DNA of 64,000 nt. It comes from Pseudomonas sp. IB20. Its GTDB lineage: Bacteria > Pseudomonadota > Gammaproteobacteria > Pseudomonadales > Pseudomonadaceae. The stretch spans positions 4,164,744 through 4,228,743 of the forward strand of contig NZ_CP046103.1 of the NCBI RefSeq assembly GCF_009707325.1. Direction: 5' to 3'. The position numbers and the translations under genes are program-made. The notes under the pieces were generated by a model, which had not been told where the DNA came from, made no database searches, and saw nothing but the letters and a program-made list of their open reading frames with translations. Positions 43,615 to 51,519 of the stretch are shown here, in pieces (the first letter of the stretch is position 1; each line of letters opens with the position of its first letter).

Positions 43615-44373
43615 ATGAACCCCATCCAGACGCTGCGCCCCGACGACAAACAATCCACGCCGCTGTACCTGCAACTGGCCCGCAACCTTGAAGCGGCGAT
43701 CCATGCCGGCCAGTGGAAATCCGAGCAGGCTTTGCCCTCGGAACGTGCCCTCAGCGAGCAACTGAGCATCTCGCGGGTGACCGCGCGTAAAGCGCTGGAA
43801 GTGTTGTTTGCCCAAGGGCTGATTCGCCGCAGCCAAGGCTCCGGCACCTTTATCACGCCGCGCCTGGAACAACCGCTGTCACGCCTGTCGGGCTTCAGTG
43901 AAATGCTGCGGCTCAAGGGGTTTGTGCCCACGTCCCAATGGCTGGAGCGCGACATCACCCCGCCGACCCACGAAGAGCTGATCCGCCTGTGCCTGTCGCC
44001 TACCGACAAAGTCGCGCGCCTCAAACGTCTGCGTAAGGCCGATGACACGGTGATGGCAATTGAAATGACCGCCATGCCCGCCTCGGTGCTGCCGCACCCG
44101 CAAGCCATCGGCAATTCGCTGTACGAATACCTGGAAAGCATCGGCAAGCCTATCGTGCGTGCCCTGCAGCATATCCAGGCGATCAACGCCTCGGATGAGT
44201 TCGCCAAGCTGGTGGGCATTGCCCCCGGCACCGCCATGCTGCTGATGACGCGGGTCGGCTACACCGCCGACAACACCCCGATTGAAATCACCGACACCTA
44301 CTGCCGCAACGACTACTACGACTTCGTCGCAGAGCTGCGCCGCCATGACTATTGCGCCGAACTGCGAATTTAG
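43615..44373 (+). CDS. nagR: GntR/HutC-type regulator of amino-sugar use (NagR-like)
   Basis: This 252-residue protein has an N-terminal winged helix (about 12-80; QLARNLEAAIHAGQWKSEQA, PSERALSEQLSISRVTARKA) and a C-terminal UTRA effector domain (about 100-245, GFSEMLRLKGF). UTRA proteins of this group respond to GlcNAc-6-P or GlcN-6-P. The ATG at 43615 is supported by the family start (residues 1-20); an upstream extension is leader. It is the first gene of the operon and is likely autoregulated by the paired operators upstream. The name follows the P. aeruginosa gene position. Confidence 0.85.
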   Translation: MNPIQTLRPDDKQSTPLYLQLARNLEAAIHAGQWKSEQALPSERALSEQLSISRVTARKALEVLFAQGLIRRSQGSGTFITPRLEQPLSRLSGFSEMLRLKGFVPTSQWLERDITPPTHEELIRLCLSPTDKVARLKRLRKADDTVMAIEMTAMPASVLPHPQAIGNSLYEYLESIGKPIVRALQHIQAINASDEFAKLVGIAPGTAMLLMTRVGYTADNTPIEITDTYCRNDYYDFVAELRRHDYCAELRI

Positions 44374-44383
44374 AGAACTGCCC

Positions 44384-45490
44384 ATGTCCGAAGACAATAT
44401 CCTCACGCCCAGCGGCTGGATTCGCGGCCGCCTGGTGCACGAACACGCCAAGGTGGTCGCCATCGACGGCACGCCGTGCGACCCGGCTGACAACGAACTA
44501 CCCTACCTGCTGCCAGGTTTCATCGACCTGCACGTACACGGCGGTGGCGGCAAAGACATCATGGAAGGCGTGGCAGCCTTCGAGACCATCACCCGCACCC
44601 ACGTGCGTTTTGGTACGACGTCACTGCTGGCTACCACCATGACCGCACCGGTGGACGAAATCACCCGCGTGCTCGGTGAGCTCGGCATTTTCTGTGAACA
44701 GCGCCCAACCGGCAGCGCTCGCGTACTCGGCGTACACCTGGAAGGCCCTTACATCAACCCAGGCAAACTCGGCGCCCAACCCAACTTCGCGCACACCGCG
44801 CTGATGGCCGAAGTGGAAGCCTACCTGCAATTGGCGCCGATCCGGGTGATCACCATCGCCCCGGAAATCGCCGGGCATGACGGCCTGATCCGCGCCCTCA
44901 GCCAACGCGGCGTGCGCATGCAGATCGGCCACACCCTAGGCAGCTATGAAGAAGGCGTCGCCGCCCTCGCCGCCGGCGCCACCAGCTTCACGCATTTGTA
45001 TAACGCCATGAGCCCGCTGCATCACCGCGAGCCGGGCATCGTCGGCGCCGCCTTGGCCCACGCCAAGTACGCAGAGTTGATCCCCGACCTGCTGCACGTA
45101 CACCCCGGCGCCATGCGCGTGGCCCTGCGTTCGATCCCGTGCCTGTACTGCGTCACCGATTCCACCGCCGCCGCCGGCATGCCCGACGGCGAATACAAGC
45201 TGGGCAGCCACACCGTGACCAAATGCCTGGGCGGCGTACGCCTGGCTGACGGCACCTTGGCCGGCAGCACCCTGACCATGGATCAGGCGCTGCGCAACCT
45301 GGTGAAAATCGGCCTGCCCATCAACGAAGCCTCACAACGCCTGTCGCAATTTCCTGCGGACTACCTGGGCCTGGAAGAACGCGGGCGCCTGCAACCCGGC
45401 AGCTTTGCCGACTGCGTGCGCCTGGACCGCTCCCTGCACCTCACCGACGTAATGGTCGAAGGAGAAACCATTGACTTCAAAAATGCTTGA
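44384..45490 (+). CDS. nagA: N-acetylglucosamine-6-phosphate deacetylase
   Basis: This 368-residue TIM-barrel amidohydrolase makes GlcN-6-P and acetate. Metal-site motifs are GFIDLHVHGGGG (about residues 46-57), HLEGPYINPGKLGA, and IGHTLGSYEE. The catalytic Asp is in YCVTDSTAAAG. A late Thr/Ser-rich stretch (GTLAGSTLTMDQALRNL) is conserved in NagA. It starts 10 bp after nagR and its end overlaps the next gene by 20 bp. Confidence 0.96.
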   Translation: MSEDNILTPSGWIRGRLVHEHAKVVAIDGTPCDPADNELPYLLPGFIDLHVHGGGGKDIMEGVAAFETITRTHVRFGTTSLLATTMTAPVDEITRVLGELGIFCEQRPTGSARVLGVHLEGPYINPGKLGAQPNFAHTALMAEVEAYLQLAPIRVITIAPEIAGHDGLIRALSQRGVRMQIGHTLGSYEEGVAALAAGATSFTHLYNAMSPLHHREPGIVGAALAHAKYAELIPDLLHVHPGAMRVALRSIPCLYCVTDSTAAAGMPDGEYKLGSHTVTKCLGGVRLADGTLAGSTLTMDQALRNLVKIGLPINEASQRLSQFPADYLGLEERGRLQPGSFADCVRLDRSLHLTDVMVEGETIDFKNA

Positions 45491-46493
45491 AGAGGCCCTG
45501 GCCTCTTGTGATGCCGTCGCGGCGCAACTGCAACGCCTGGACCCGATGCTCGAAGAGATCGCCGGGCGCCTGCGCCGTCAGCCACCGCAAGTGGCGATGA
45601 CCATCGCCCGTGGCAGCTCGGACCATGCCGCCAGCTACTTCGCCTACCTGGCCATGCAGCACGTGGGCATCCCGGTGGCGTCGTTGCCGATGTCGGTGGT
45701 GACCTTGTTGCAAGCACCGTTGAAGGTCAGTGGGCAGGTGGCGTTTGGTTTCTCGCAGTCGGGGCAAAGCCCGGACCTGGTCAACAGCCTGCGCCTGTTG
45801 CGCAAACGCGGTGCCCTGAGCATTTCGCTGGTCAACGCCGAAGAGTCACCGCTGGAAGCCGCCTGCGAATTCCACCTGCCACTGTGCGCCGGGCCGGAAC
45901 TCAGCGTGGCCGCGACCAAAAGCTTTATCGCCACCCTCAGCGCCAGCGCGCAGTTGATCGGCCACTGGAACCAGGAAGCCGACTTGCTGCAAGCCTGCCG
46001 CGCCCTGCCCGATGAATTGCGGGCAGCGGCCAAACAGGATTGGAGCAGCGCCATCGAGGCCTTGCGCGGTTGCCAGCAATTGATGGTGATCGGCCGTGGC
46101 GCCGGTTTTGCCATCGCCCAGGAAGCTGCGCTCAAGCTCAAGGAAACCTCGGCGATCCAGGCCGAAGCCTTCAGCAGCGCCGAAGTGCGCCACGGGCCGA
46201 TGGCCCTGATCGACGAGAACTACCCGCTGCTGATATTCGCCCCACGCGGTGCCGAACAGCCCGGCCTGTTGAGCCTGGCCGCCGACATGCGCCAACGCGG
46301 CGCCCGCGTGCTGCTGGCTGCGCCGGACGATATCGCCGAACGCGACCTGACCCTGAGCCGCGCCGAACACCCAAGCCTGGACCCAATCCTGGCGATCCAA
46401 AGCTTTTACGTAATGGCCGCTGGCCTGGCTCAAGCCCGGGGCATGGACCCGGACCAGCCGCGCCACCTGAGCAAAGTTACCCGCACTCACTGA
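45471..46493 (+). CDS. SIS-domain glucosamine-6-phosphate deaminase/isomerase (NagB2-like)
   Basis: This 340-residue protein has two SIS domains, as in the isomerase half of GlmS but without the glutaminase half. Phosphosugar-binding motifs are ARGSSDHAASYFAYL (about 44-58) and GFSQSGQSPDLVNSL, and the second domain has LKETSAIQAEAFSSAEVRHGP. In the nag operon it most likely deaminates GlcN-6-P to fructose-6-P, replacing NagB. I use TTG 45471 because GGAG is 6 nt upstream; the ATG four codons later is possible. The start lies within the last seven codons of nagA. Confidence 0.88.
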   Translation: MTSKMLEEALASCDAVAAQLQRLDPMLEEIAGRLRRQPPQVAMTIARGSSDHAASYFAYLAMQHVGIPVASLPMSVVTLLQAPLKVSGQVAFGFSQSGQSPDLVNSLRLLRKRGALSISLVNAEESPLEAACEFHLPLCAGPELSVAATKSFIATLSASAQLIGHWNQEADLLQACRALPDELRAAAKQDWSSAIEALRGCQQLMVIGRGAGFAIAQEAALKLKETSAIQAEAFSSAEVRHGPMALIDENYPLLIFAPRGAEQPGLLSLAADMRQRGARVLLAAPDDIAERDLTLSRAEHPSLDPILAIQSFYVMAAGLAQARGMDPDQPRHLSKVTRTH

Positions 46494-46522
46494 GTCGCGT
46501 TTTCCTGATGAGTACCGTGCCC

Positions 46523-49033
46523 ATGTCCAACAACAATAATGAATTGACCCTAAGCGCCCCACTCAGTGGCCCGGTGCTGACCCTGGGCAACGTTCCCGAC
46601 GAAGTGTTCGCCAGCGGCGCCATGGGCGACGGTATCGCCATCGACCCGCTCAACGATTGCCTGCACGCACCCTGCGACGGCGTGATCATCCACGTCGCCC
46701 GCACCGGGCATGCTGTAACCATTCGCGCCGAGAACGGTGCCGAGGTGCTGATGCACGTGGGCATCGACACGGTGGAGCTGAATGGCGAAGGCTTTGCGCT
46801 GCTGGTGAAGGAAGGCGCACGGGTGAGCAAGGGCCAGGCCCTGGTGCAGTTTGACCTGGACCGGATTGCGCGCCAGTGCAAAAGCCTGGTCAGCCTGATT
46901 ATCCTGACCAATGGCGAGCGCTTCGAGCTGCGGCCGGTGGCAGGAAAAACCGTCAAGGTCGGTGAGCCGTTGCTGCACATCGTGGCGCGCTCGGCGGCAA
47001 CGGCGCAGGCGGTTGTGGATAACTCGGTCACCGAAGTCCGCGCCAGCGTGCGCATTACTCACCGTGGCGGTTTGCATGCGCGCCCCGCCGCGCTGGTCCG
47101 CAAAACCGCCCAAGGGTTCAGCAGCCAGGCGCAGTTGCACTTCGCCGGCAAATCCGCGCCGTGCGACAGCCTGATTGGCTTGATGGGGCTGGGGATCGGT
47201 GAAGGCGACGAGGTGCGCGTCACCTGTCGCGGCAAGGATTGCGAGGCGGCGTTGCAGGCGTTGGTTGCCGCGCTGTCCGTGGCCGTCAGTAAAGAACACC
47301 ACGCGCCGGTGGCCGTGGCTCCGCGCCGTGCGAATACCGAAGTCGGCGTGTTGCAAGGCGTATGTGCTGCACCGGGCCTGGTGTGTGGGCCGTTGTTCCG
47401 CCTTACCGGTATTGAACTGCCGGCAGACGCCGGCAACCACTCGGCCGACGAACAACTGCAACGGCTGGACACGGCCCTTGAGCAAGTGCGCGGCGAGATC
47501 CGCAACACCTTGGACCACGCCCGCCAACGCAAAAATATCGAAGAAGAAGAGATCTTCGCCGCCCACCTCGCCTTGCTGGAAGACCCGGCCCTGCTGGAAG
47601 CGGCCACCGCCGCCATCGAACACGGCAGCGCCGCCACCCACGCCTGGCGCGATGCGATCCAGGCGCAATGCGCGGTGTTGCTGGCGTTGGGCAAACCGCT
47701 GTTCGCCGAGCGCTCCAATGACCTGCGCGACTTGCAACAGCGGGTGTTGCGCGCACTGCTGGGCGAGGCCTGGCACTTCGAGTTGCCTGCCGGGGCGATT
47801 GTCAGCGCCCATGAACTGACGCCATCCGACCTGCTGCAACTGAGCACGCAACAGGCCGCCGGCATCTGCATGGCCGAAGGCGGCGCCACCTCCCACGTGG
47901 CCATTTTGGCCCGCGGCAAAGGCTTGCCTTGTGTGGTGGCGTTGGGCGCAGACGTGCTCGATGTGCCGCAAGGCCAGCGCGTGGTACTCGACGCGGTCAA
48001 TGGGCGCCTGGAACTTGCGCCCAGCGACGCGCGCCACGCCGAAGTGCACCAGATTCGTGATGCACAGAAACTGCGCCGCCAGCAACAGCAAGCCCAAGCG
48101 CAGGAACCGGCGCGCACCACCGATGGCATCAGCATCGAAGTCGCCGCCAATGTCGCCTCCAGCGCCGAGGCCCAAGTGGCGTTTGAAAACGGCGCCGATG
48201 GCGTCGGCCTGTTGCGCACCGAATTCCTCTTCGTCGACCGCCGCACCGCGCCGGACGAACAGGAACAGCGCCAGGCCTATCAAGCCGTGTTGGATGCTAT
48301 GGGCGACAAGGCAGTGATCATCCGCACCATCGACGTGGGCGGCGACAAGCAGCTCGACTACCTGCCACTGCCCGTGGAGGCCAACCCGGTGTTGGGCTTG
48401 CGCGGTATTCGCATGGCCCAGGTGCGCCCCGAATTGCTCGACCAGCAGCTGCGCGCGCTGCTGCAAGTCAGCCCGCTGGAACGTTGCCGCATCTTACTGC
48501 CGATGGTCAGCGAAGTGGATGAACTGCTGCAGATCCGCCAGCGCCTGGATGAGTTGTGTGCCGAGCTGGGGCTGACCCAGCGCCCGGAGCTGGGCGTGAT
48601 GATCGAAGTACCCGCCGCCGCGCTGATGGCCGAGCAGCTTGCGCTGTATGCAGACTTCCTCTCCATCGGCACCAATGACCTCTCCCAGTACACCCTGGCC
48701 ATGGACCGCGACCACGCAGGCCTCGCCGCACGGGTCGATGCCTTACACCCGGCGCTGCTGCGGTTGATCGCACAGACCTGCGCCGGTGCGGCTAAACATG
48801 GGCGTTGGGTGGGTGTTTGCGGCGCCCTCGCGTCCGACCCGTTGGCCACGCCAGTGCTGATCGGCCTGGGCGTCAGCGAGCTGTCGGTGAGCCCGCCGCA
48901 AATTGGAGAAATCAAGGACCGCGTCCGCCACCTGGACGCGGCTCAATGCCGGCAACTCGGCCTGGGCCTGCTCGACCTGAGCAGCGCGAAGGCGGTTCGC
49001 CAAGCCTGTCAACACCACTGGCCGCTGAGCTGA
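46523..49033 (+). CDS. nagF: fused PTS phosphotransferase EIIA(Glc)-HPr-EI (NagF)
   Basis: This 836-residue protein has three PTS domains in a row. EIIA-Glc (1-150) has the phosphorylatable His in EVLMHVGIDTV. HPr (about 175-265) has its His in GLHARPAALV. Enzyme I (about 285-836) has the active His in GGATSHVAILARG and the PEP site IGTNDLSQYTLAM. It therefore carries the whole PEP to EIIB phosphate relay for GlcNAc in one chain. Two in-frame ATGs (46508, 46523) exist; I prefer 46523 (MSNNNNELT), with an A-rich stretch right after it. It is a close paralog of the protein at 57579-60110. Confidence 0.92.
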   Translation: MSNNNNELTLSAPLSGPVLTLGNVPDEVFASGAMGDGIAIDPLNDCLHAPCDGVIIHVARTGHAVTIRAENGAEVLMHVGIDTVELNGEGFALLVKEGARVSKGQALVQFDLDRIARQCKSLVSLIILTNGERFELRPVAGKTVKVGEPLLHIVARSAATAQAVVDNSVTEVRASVRITHRGGLHARPAALVRKTAQGFSSQAQLHFAGKSAPCDSLIGLMGLGIGEGDEVRVTCRGKDCEAALQALVAALSVAVSKEHHAPVAVAPRRANTEVGVLQGVCAAPGLVCGPLFRLTGIELPADAGNHSADEQLQRLDTALEQVRGEIRNTLDHARQRKNIEEEEIFAAHLALLEDPALLEAATAAIEHGSAATHAWRDAIQAQCAVLLALGKPLFAERSNDLRDLQQRVLRALLGEAWHFELPAGAIVSAHELTPSDLLQLSTQQAAGICMAEGGATSHVAILARGKGLPCVVALGADVLDVPQGQRVVLDAVNGRLELAPSDARHAEVHQIRDAQKLRRQQQQAQAQEPARTTDGISIEVAANVASSAEAQVAFENGADGVGLLRTEFLFVDRRTAPDEQEQRQAYQAVLDAMGDKAVIIRTIDVGGDKQLDYLPLPVEANPVLGLRGIRMAQVRPELLDQQLRALLQVSPLERCRILLPMVSEVDELLQIRQRLDELCAELGLTQRPELGVMIEVPAAALMAEQLALYADFLSIGTNDLSQYTLAMDRDHAGLAARVDALHPALLRLIAQTCAGAAKHGRWVGVCGALASDPLATPVLIGLGVSELSVSPPQIGEIKDRVRHLDAAQCRQLGLGLLDLSSAKAVRQACQHHWPLS
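46529..46540 (+). promoter_or_regulatory. Hfq/Crc-type CA motif at nagF start
   Basis: AACAACAATAAT begins 4 nt after the nagF ATG and fits the AANAANAA motif bound by Hfq with Crc to block translation when a preferred carbon source is present. Seen as sequence; binding is inferred. Confidence 0.5.
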
Positions 49034-49034
49034 C

Positions 49035-49049
49035 AACAACAAGAAAAAG
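49035..49049 (+). promoter_or_regulatory. Hfq/Crc-type CA motif at nagE ribosome site
   Basis: AACAACAAGAAAAAG directly abuts the AGGGAG Shine-Dalgarno of nagE (start codon at 49061). It satisfies (ARN)-repeat recognition over five triplets and would hide the ribosome site if bound by Hfq/Crc. Confidence 0.6.
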
Positions 49050-49060
49050 GGAGACACGCC

Positions 49061-50767
49061 ATGTACCAACATTTTATCGAAGGCTTACAACGCCTGGGCC
49101 GCGCGCTGATGCTGCCGATCGCGATCCTGCCGATCGCCGGCCTCTTGCTGCGCCTGGGCGACACCGACTTGCTCAACATCGCGGTGATGCACGACGCCGG
49201 GCAAGCGATCTTCGCCAACCTGGCGTTGATCTTCGCCATCGGTATCGCCGTGGGGTTTGCCCGCGACAATAACGGCACGGCAGGGTTGGCCGGGGCGATT
49301 GGTTACCTGGTGATGGTCTCCACGCTCAAGGTAATGGACACCAGCATCAACATGGGCATGCTCGCGGGTATCGCCAGCGGCTTGATGGCCGGTGGGCTGT
49401 ACAACCGCTTCAAGGACATCAAGCTGCCGGAGTACCTCGCTTTCTTTGGCGGGCGACGGTTTGTGCCGATCGTCACCGGCTTTTCGGCGGTGGCCCTGGG
49501 TGTGATCTTCGGCCTGATCTGGCCGCCGATCCAGCACGGCATCAACAGCTTCGGTGTGCTGCTGATGGAAAGCGGCAGCTTCGGCGCCTTCGTGTTCGGC
49601 GTGTTCAACCGCCTGCTGATCGTCACCGGCCTGCACCATATCCTCAACAACATGGCGTGGTTCGTGTTCGGCACCTTCACCGACCCGGCGACCGGCGCCG
49701 TGGTGACTGGCGACCTGACCCGCTACTTCGCCGGCGACCCCAAAGGTGGCCAGTTCATGACCGGCATGTTCCCGGTGATGCTGTTCGGCTTGCCCGCCGC
49801 GTGCCTGGCGATGTACCGCAACGCCCTGCCGGAACGCCGCAAAGTCATGGGCGGGATTTTCCTGTCGATGGCGCTGACCTCGTTTTTGACCGGCGTGACG
49901 GAGCCGATTGAGTTCGCGTTCATGTTCCTTGCGCCGTTTTTGTACCTGATTCACGCGGTGCTTACCGGCCTGTCGATGGCCGTGACCAATATGCTCAACA
50001 TCCACCTCGGTTTTACCTTCTCCGGTGGCTTTATCGACATGGTGCTGGGCTGGGGCAAGTCCACCAACGGTTGGCTGGTGTTCCCCGTCGGCTTGGCTTA
50101 CGCGCTGATCTACTACAGCGTGTTCAACTACTGCATCCGCCGCTTCAACCTCAAGACGCCTGGGCGTGAAGACATCCAGGTGGTGCAGGCCGAGGCGATG
50201 AGTGATAACCAGCGGGCCAGTGCATATATCCGTGCGCTGGGCGGTGCGGCTAACTTGCTGAGTGTCGGCGCCTGTACCACGCGCCTGCGGTTGGACATGG
50301 TGGATCGCAACAAGGCGGTAGATGCAGAGCTTAAAGCCCTCGGCGCCATGGCCGTGGTACGGCCGGGTAATGGCGGGAGCTTGCAGGTGGTGGTCGGGCC
50401 GATGGCCGACAGCATTGCCGATGAGATCCGCCTGGCGATGCCATCGTTTGTTGCCGCTGCACCTGTGACGGTCGCGCCTGTGGATAAGCCAGTTGCAGTG
50501 AATGTGCAAGAAGCCGAGAAATGGCTGAGCGCTTTGGGTGGCCGAGGGAATGTACGGCAACTGGACGCCGTGGCGATGACCCGGCTGCGGGTGGAGTTGG
50601 GGGATGATTCGGTGTTGTCAGAAGCTGAACTCACGGCGCTGGGCTGCCAGGGTGTGAGCCAGCTGGACAGCGGTGTTTGGCACCTGTTGATTGGTGACAA
50701 GGCATCGGGGTTGGGTGAGGCGCTGGAGCGGTTGGTCAGTGGCCGTGAGGTCGGCGTCAGGGCGTAA
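49061..50767 (+). CDS. nagE: PTS N-acetylglucosamine permease EIIC-EIIB with an extra degenerate EIIB domain
   Basis: This 568-residue protein has a glucose-family EIIC membrane domain (about 1-370; start MYQHFIEGLQRLGRALMLPI; substrate loop TGVTEPIEFAFMFL). A first EIIB domain (about 390-470) has the phospho-Cys in VGACTTRLRLDM. A second EIIB-like domain (about 490-560) has VAMTRLRVEL, where Cys is replaced by Met. Only the first EIIB can carry phosphate. It lacks an EIIA, which nagF supplies. A GGGAG ribosome site with 7-nt spacing precedes it. It is the last gene of the nag operon. Confidence 0.93.
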   Translation: MYQHFIEGLQRLGRALMLPIAILPIAGLLLRLGDTDLLNIAVMHDAGQAIFANLALIFAIGIAVGFARDNNGTAGLAGAIGYLVMVSTLKVMDTSINMGMLAGIASGLMAGGLYNRFKDIKLPEYLAFFGGRRFVPIVTGFSAVALGVIFGLIWPPIQHGINSFGVLLMESGSFGAFVFGVFNRLLIVTGLHHILNNMAWFVFGTFTDPATGAVVTGDLTRYFAGDPKGGQFMTGMFPVMLFGLPAACLAMYRNALPERRKVMGGIFLSMALTSFLTGVTEPIEFAFMFLAPFLYLIHAVLTGLSMAVTNMLNIHLGFTFSGGFIDMVLGWGKSTNGWLVFPVGLAYALIYYSVFNYCIRRFNLKTPGREDIQVVQAEAMSDNQRASAYIRALGGAANLLSVGACTTRLRLDMVDRNKAVDAELKALGAMAVVRPGNGGSLQVVVGPMADSIADEIRLAMPSFVAAAPVTVAPVDKPVAVNVQEAEKWLSALGGRGNVRQLDAVAMTRLRVELGDDSVLSEAELTALGCQGVSQLDSGVWHLLIGDKASGLGEALERLVSGREVGVRA

Positions 50768-50790
50768 ATCATCACGGCCTGAAGTGGCGT

Positions 50791-50819
50791 CATCGCAGGC
50801 AAGCCAGCTCCCACATTTT
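50791..50819. repeat. solitary inverted REP core after nagE
   Basis: A single CATCGCAGGCAAGCCAGCTCCCACA-type core (about 25 bp) ends next to an IS remnant. Its mirror partner is missing, so one half of a pair may have been lost. Confidence 0.85.
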
Positions 50820-50840
50820 GATCCGTGCCCGACTTGGCAA

Positions 50841-50975
50841 TGTGAAGTGCGCCCCAAAAGTTGGACAGCTAATGGTTAGGCTACCGCGGACCGGGTTCTG
50901 TAAGCCACAGGGCTCAGTCCGCCAAGCTTCGTTTTGATTCGCTTATGGTTGTAGTAATGGATGTACTTATCCGAG
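50841..50975 (-). mobile_element. remnant of an IS3-family (IS150-like) element: right end and transposase tail
   Basis: The terminal sequence at 50841-50867 (TGTGAAGTGCGCCCC then AAAAGTTGGACA) resembles the IS150-group inverted repeat. Directly inside, on the minus strand, lies the C-terminal tail of the DDE transposase (KYIHYYNHKRIKTKLGGLSP, then VAYRT), ending at a stop at 50876. No DDE residues, OrfA or left end remain. The following 170 bp up to the terminator at 51149 contains nothing I can identify. Confidence 0.8.
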
Positions 50976-51148
50976 CACTGCCTGCGATCCACTGGTTTTT
51001 CTTCATGTAGGAACACCTTCTCGACTGGGTCTAAGCCCGAGACATCCACGCGGCCGCCGATGCGGATGCGCTGTCTCGAAGCACCTGCGCGGCACACTAC
51101 CGTCGCTGGCGACTTAGCCTCTGTAGGGGGTTTCTGTTTTCCAGGCAC

Positions 51149-51183
51149 AAAAAACCCGCTGTCCGTGAAGGCCCAGCGGGTTT
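51149..51183 (-). terminator. terminator of purL-yqfO
   Basis: The stem ACCCGCTG/CAGCGGGT has a TTTTTT tail on the minus strand, 21 bp after the yqfO stop codon. Confidence 0.88.
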
Positions 51184-51203
51184 CTCGTTTCACCGCCGTC
51201 GGA

Positions 51204-51515
51204 TCAAAAATCCGCCAGCTGCCACACCTCATACGCCGGTGTCTCGTAGGGATGGCTGAGTTTCAACGCAGCTACAACCGCCACGATCAACTCATCCGCC
51301 ACCACCAGCTCAACTTTCCATTCTTCCAGCACTTCAACCTGGCCGACTTGCCCGATAAACGGCTGACTGCCGTCCAATGCGCGAAATTGGCCCTGGCCCA
51401 GCACTTGCCAGGCGCAGCTGTCGTAGTGGCCGATGCGCCCGCCGCCTGCTGCGAAGACGGCGGTTTTCACCGTCTCAACAAAGCTATCGGGCACAAAGAA
51501 GCTGAGCTTGTACAC
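51204..51515 (-). CDS. YqfO-type CutA/PII-fold protein
   Basis: This 103-residue protein matches the extra domain found inside some Nif3/YqfO proteins, here as a stand-alone unit: start MYKLSFFVPDSFVETVKTAV, then AGGGRIGHYDSCAWQ and the end LKLSHPYETPAYEVWQL. The fold is that of CutA and PII trimers and the HPYETPAYE motif suggests a metal or ligand site; function unknown. It follows purL by 4 bp and shares its terminator. The same purL neighbour occurs in P. aeruginosa (PA3762, from memory). Confidence 0.87.
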   Translation of the reverse strand: MYKLSFFVPDSFVETVKTAVFAAGGGRIGHYDSCAWQVLGQGQFRALDGSQPFIGQVGQVEVLEEWKVELVVADELIVAVVAALKLSHPYETPAYEVWQLADF

Positions 51516-51519
51516 CGCC

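Noticed and set aside
46040..46522. Upstream extension of the nagF frame
   Set aside because: It is the out-of-frame reading of the SIS-domain gene; EIIA homology begins only after the ATG at 46523.
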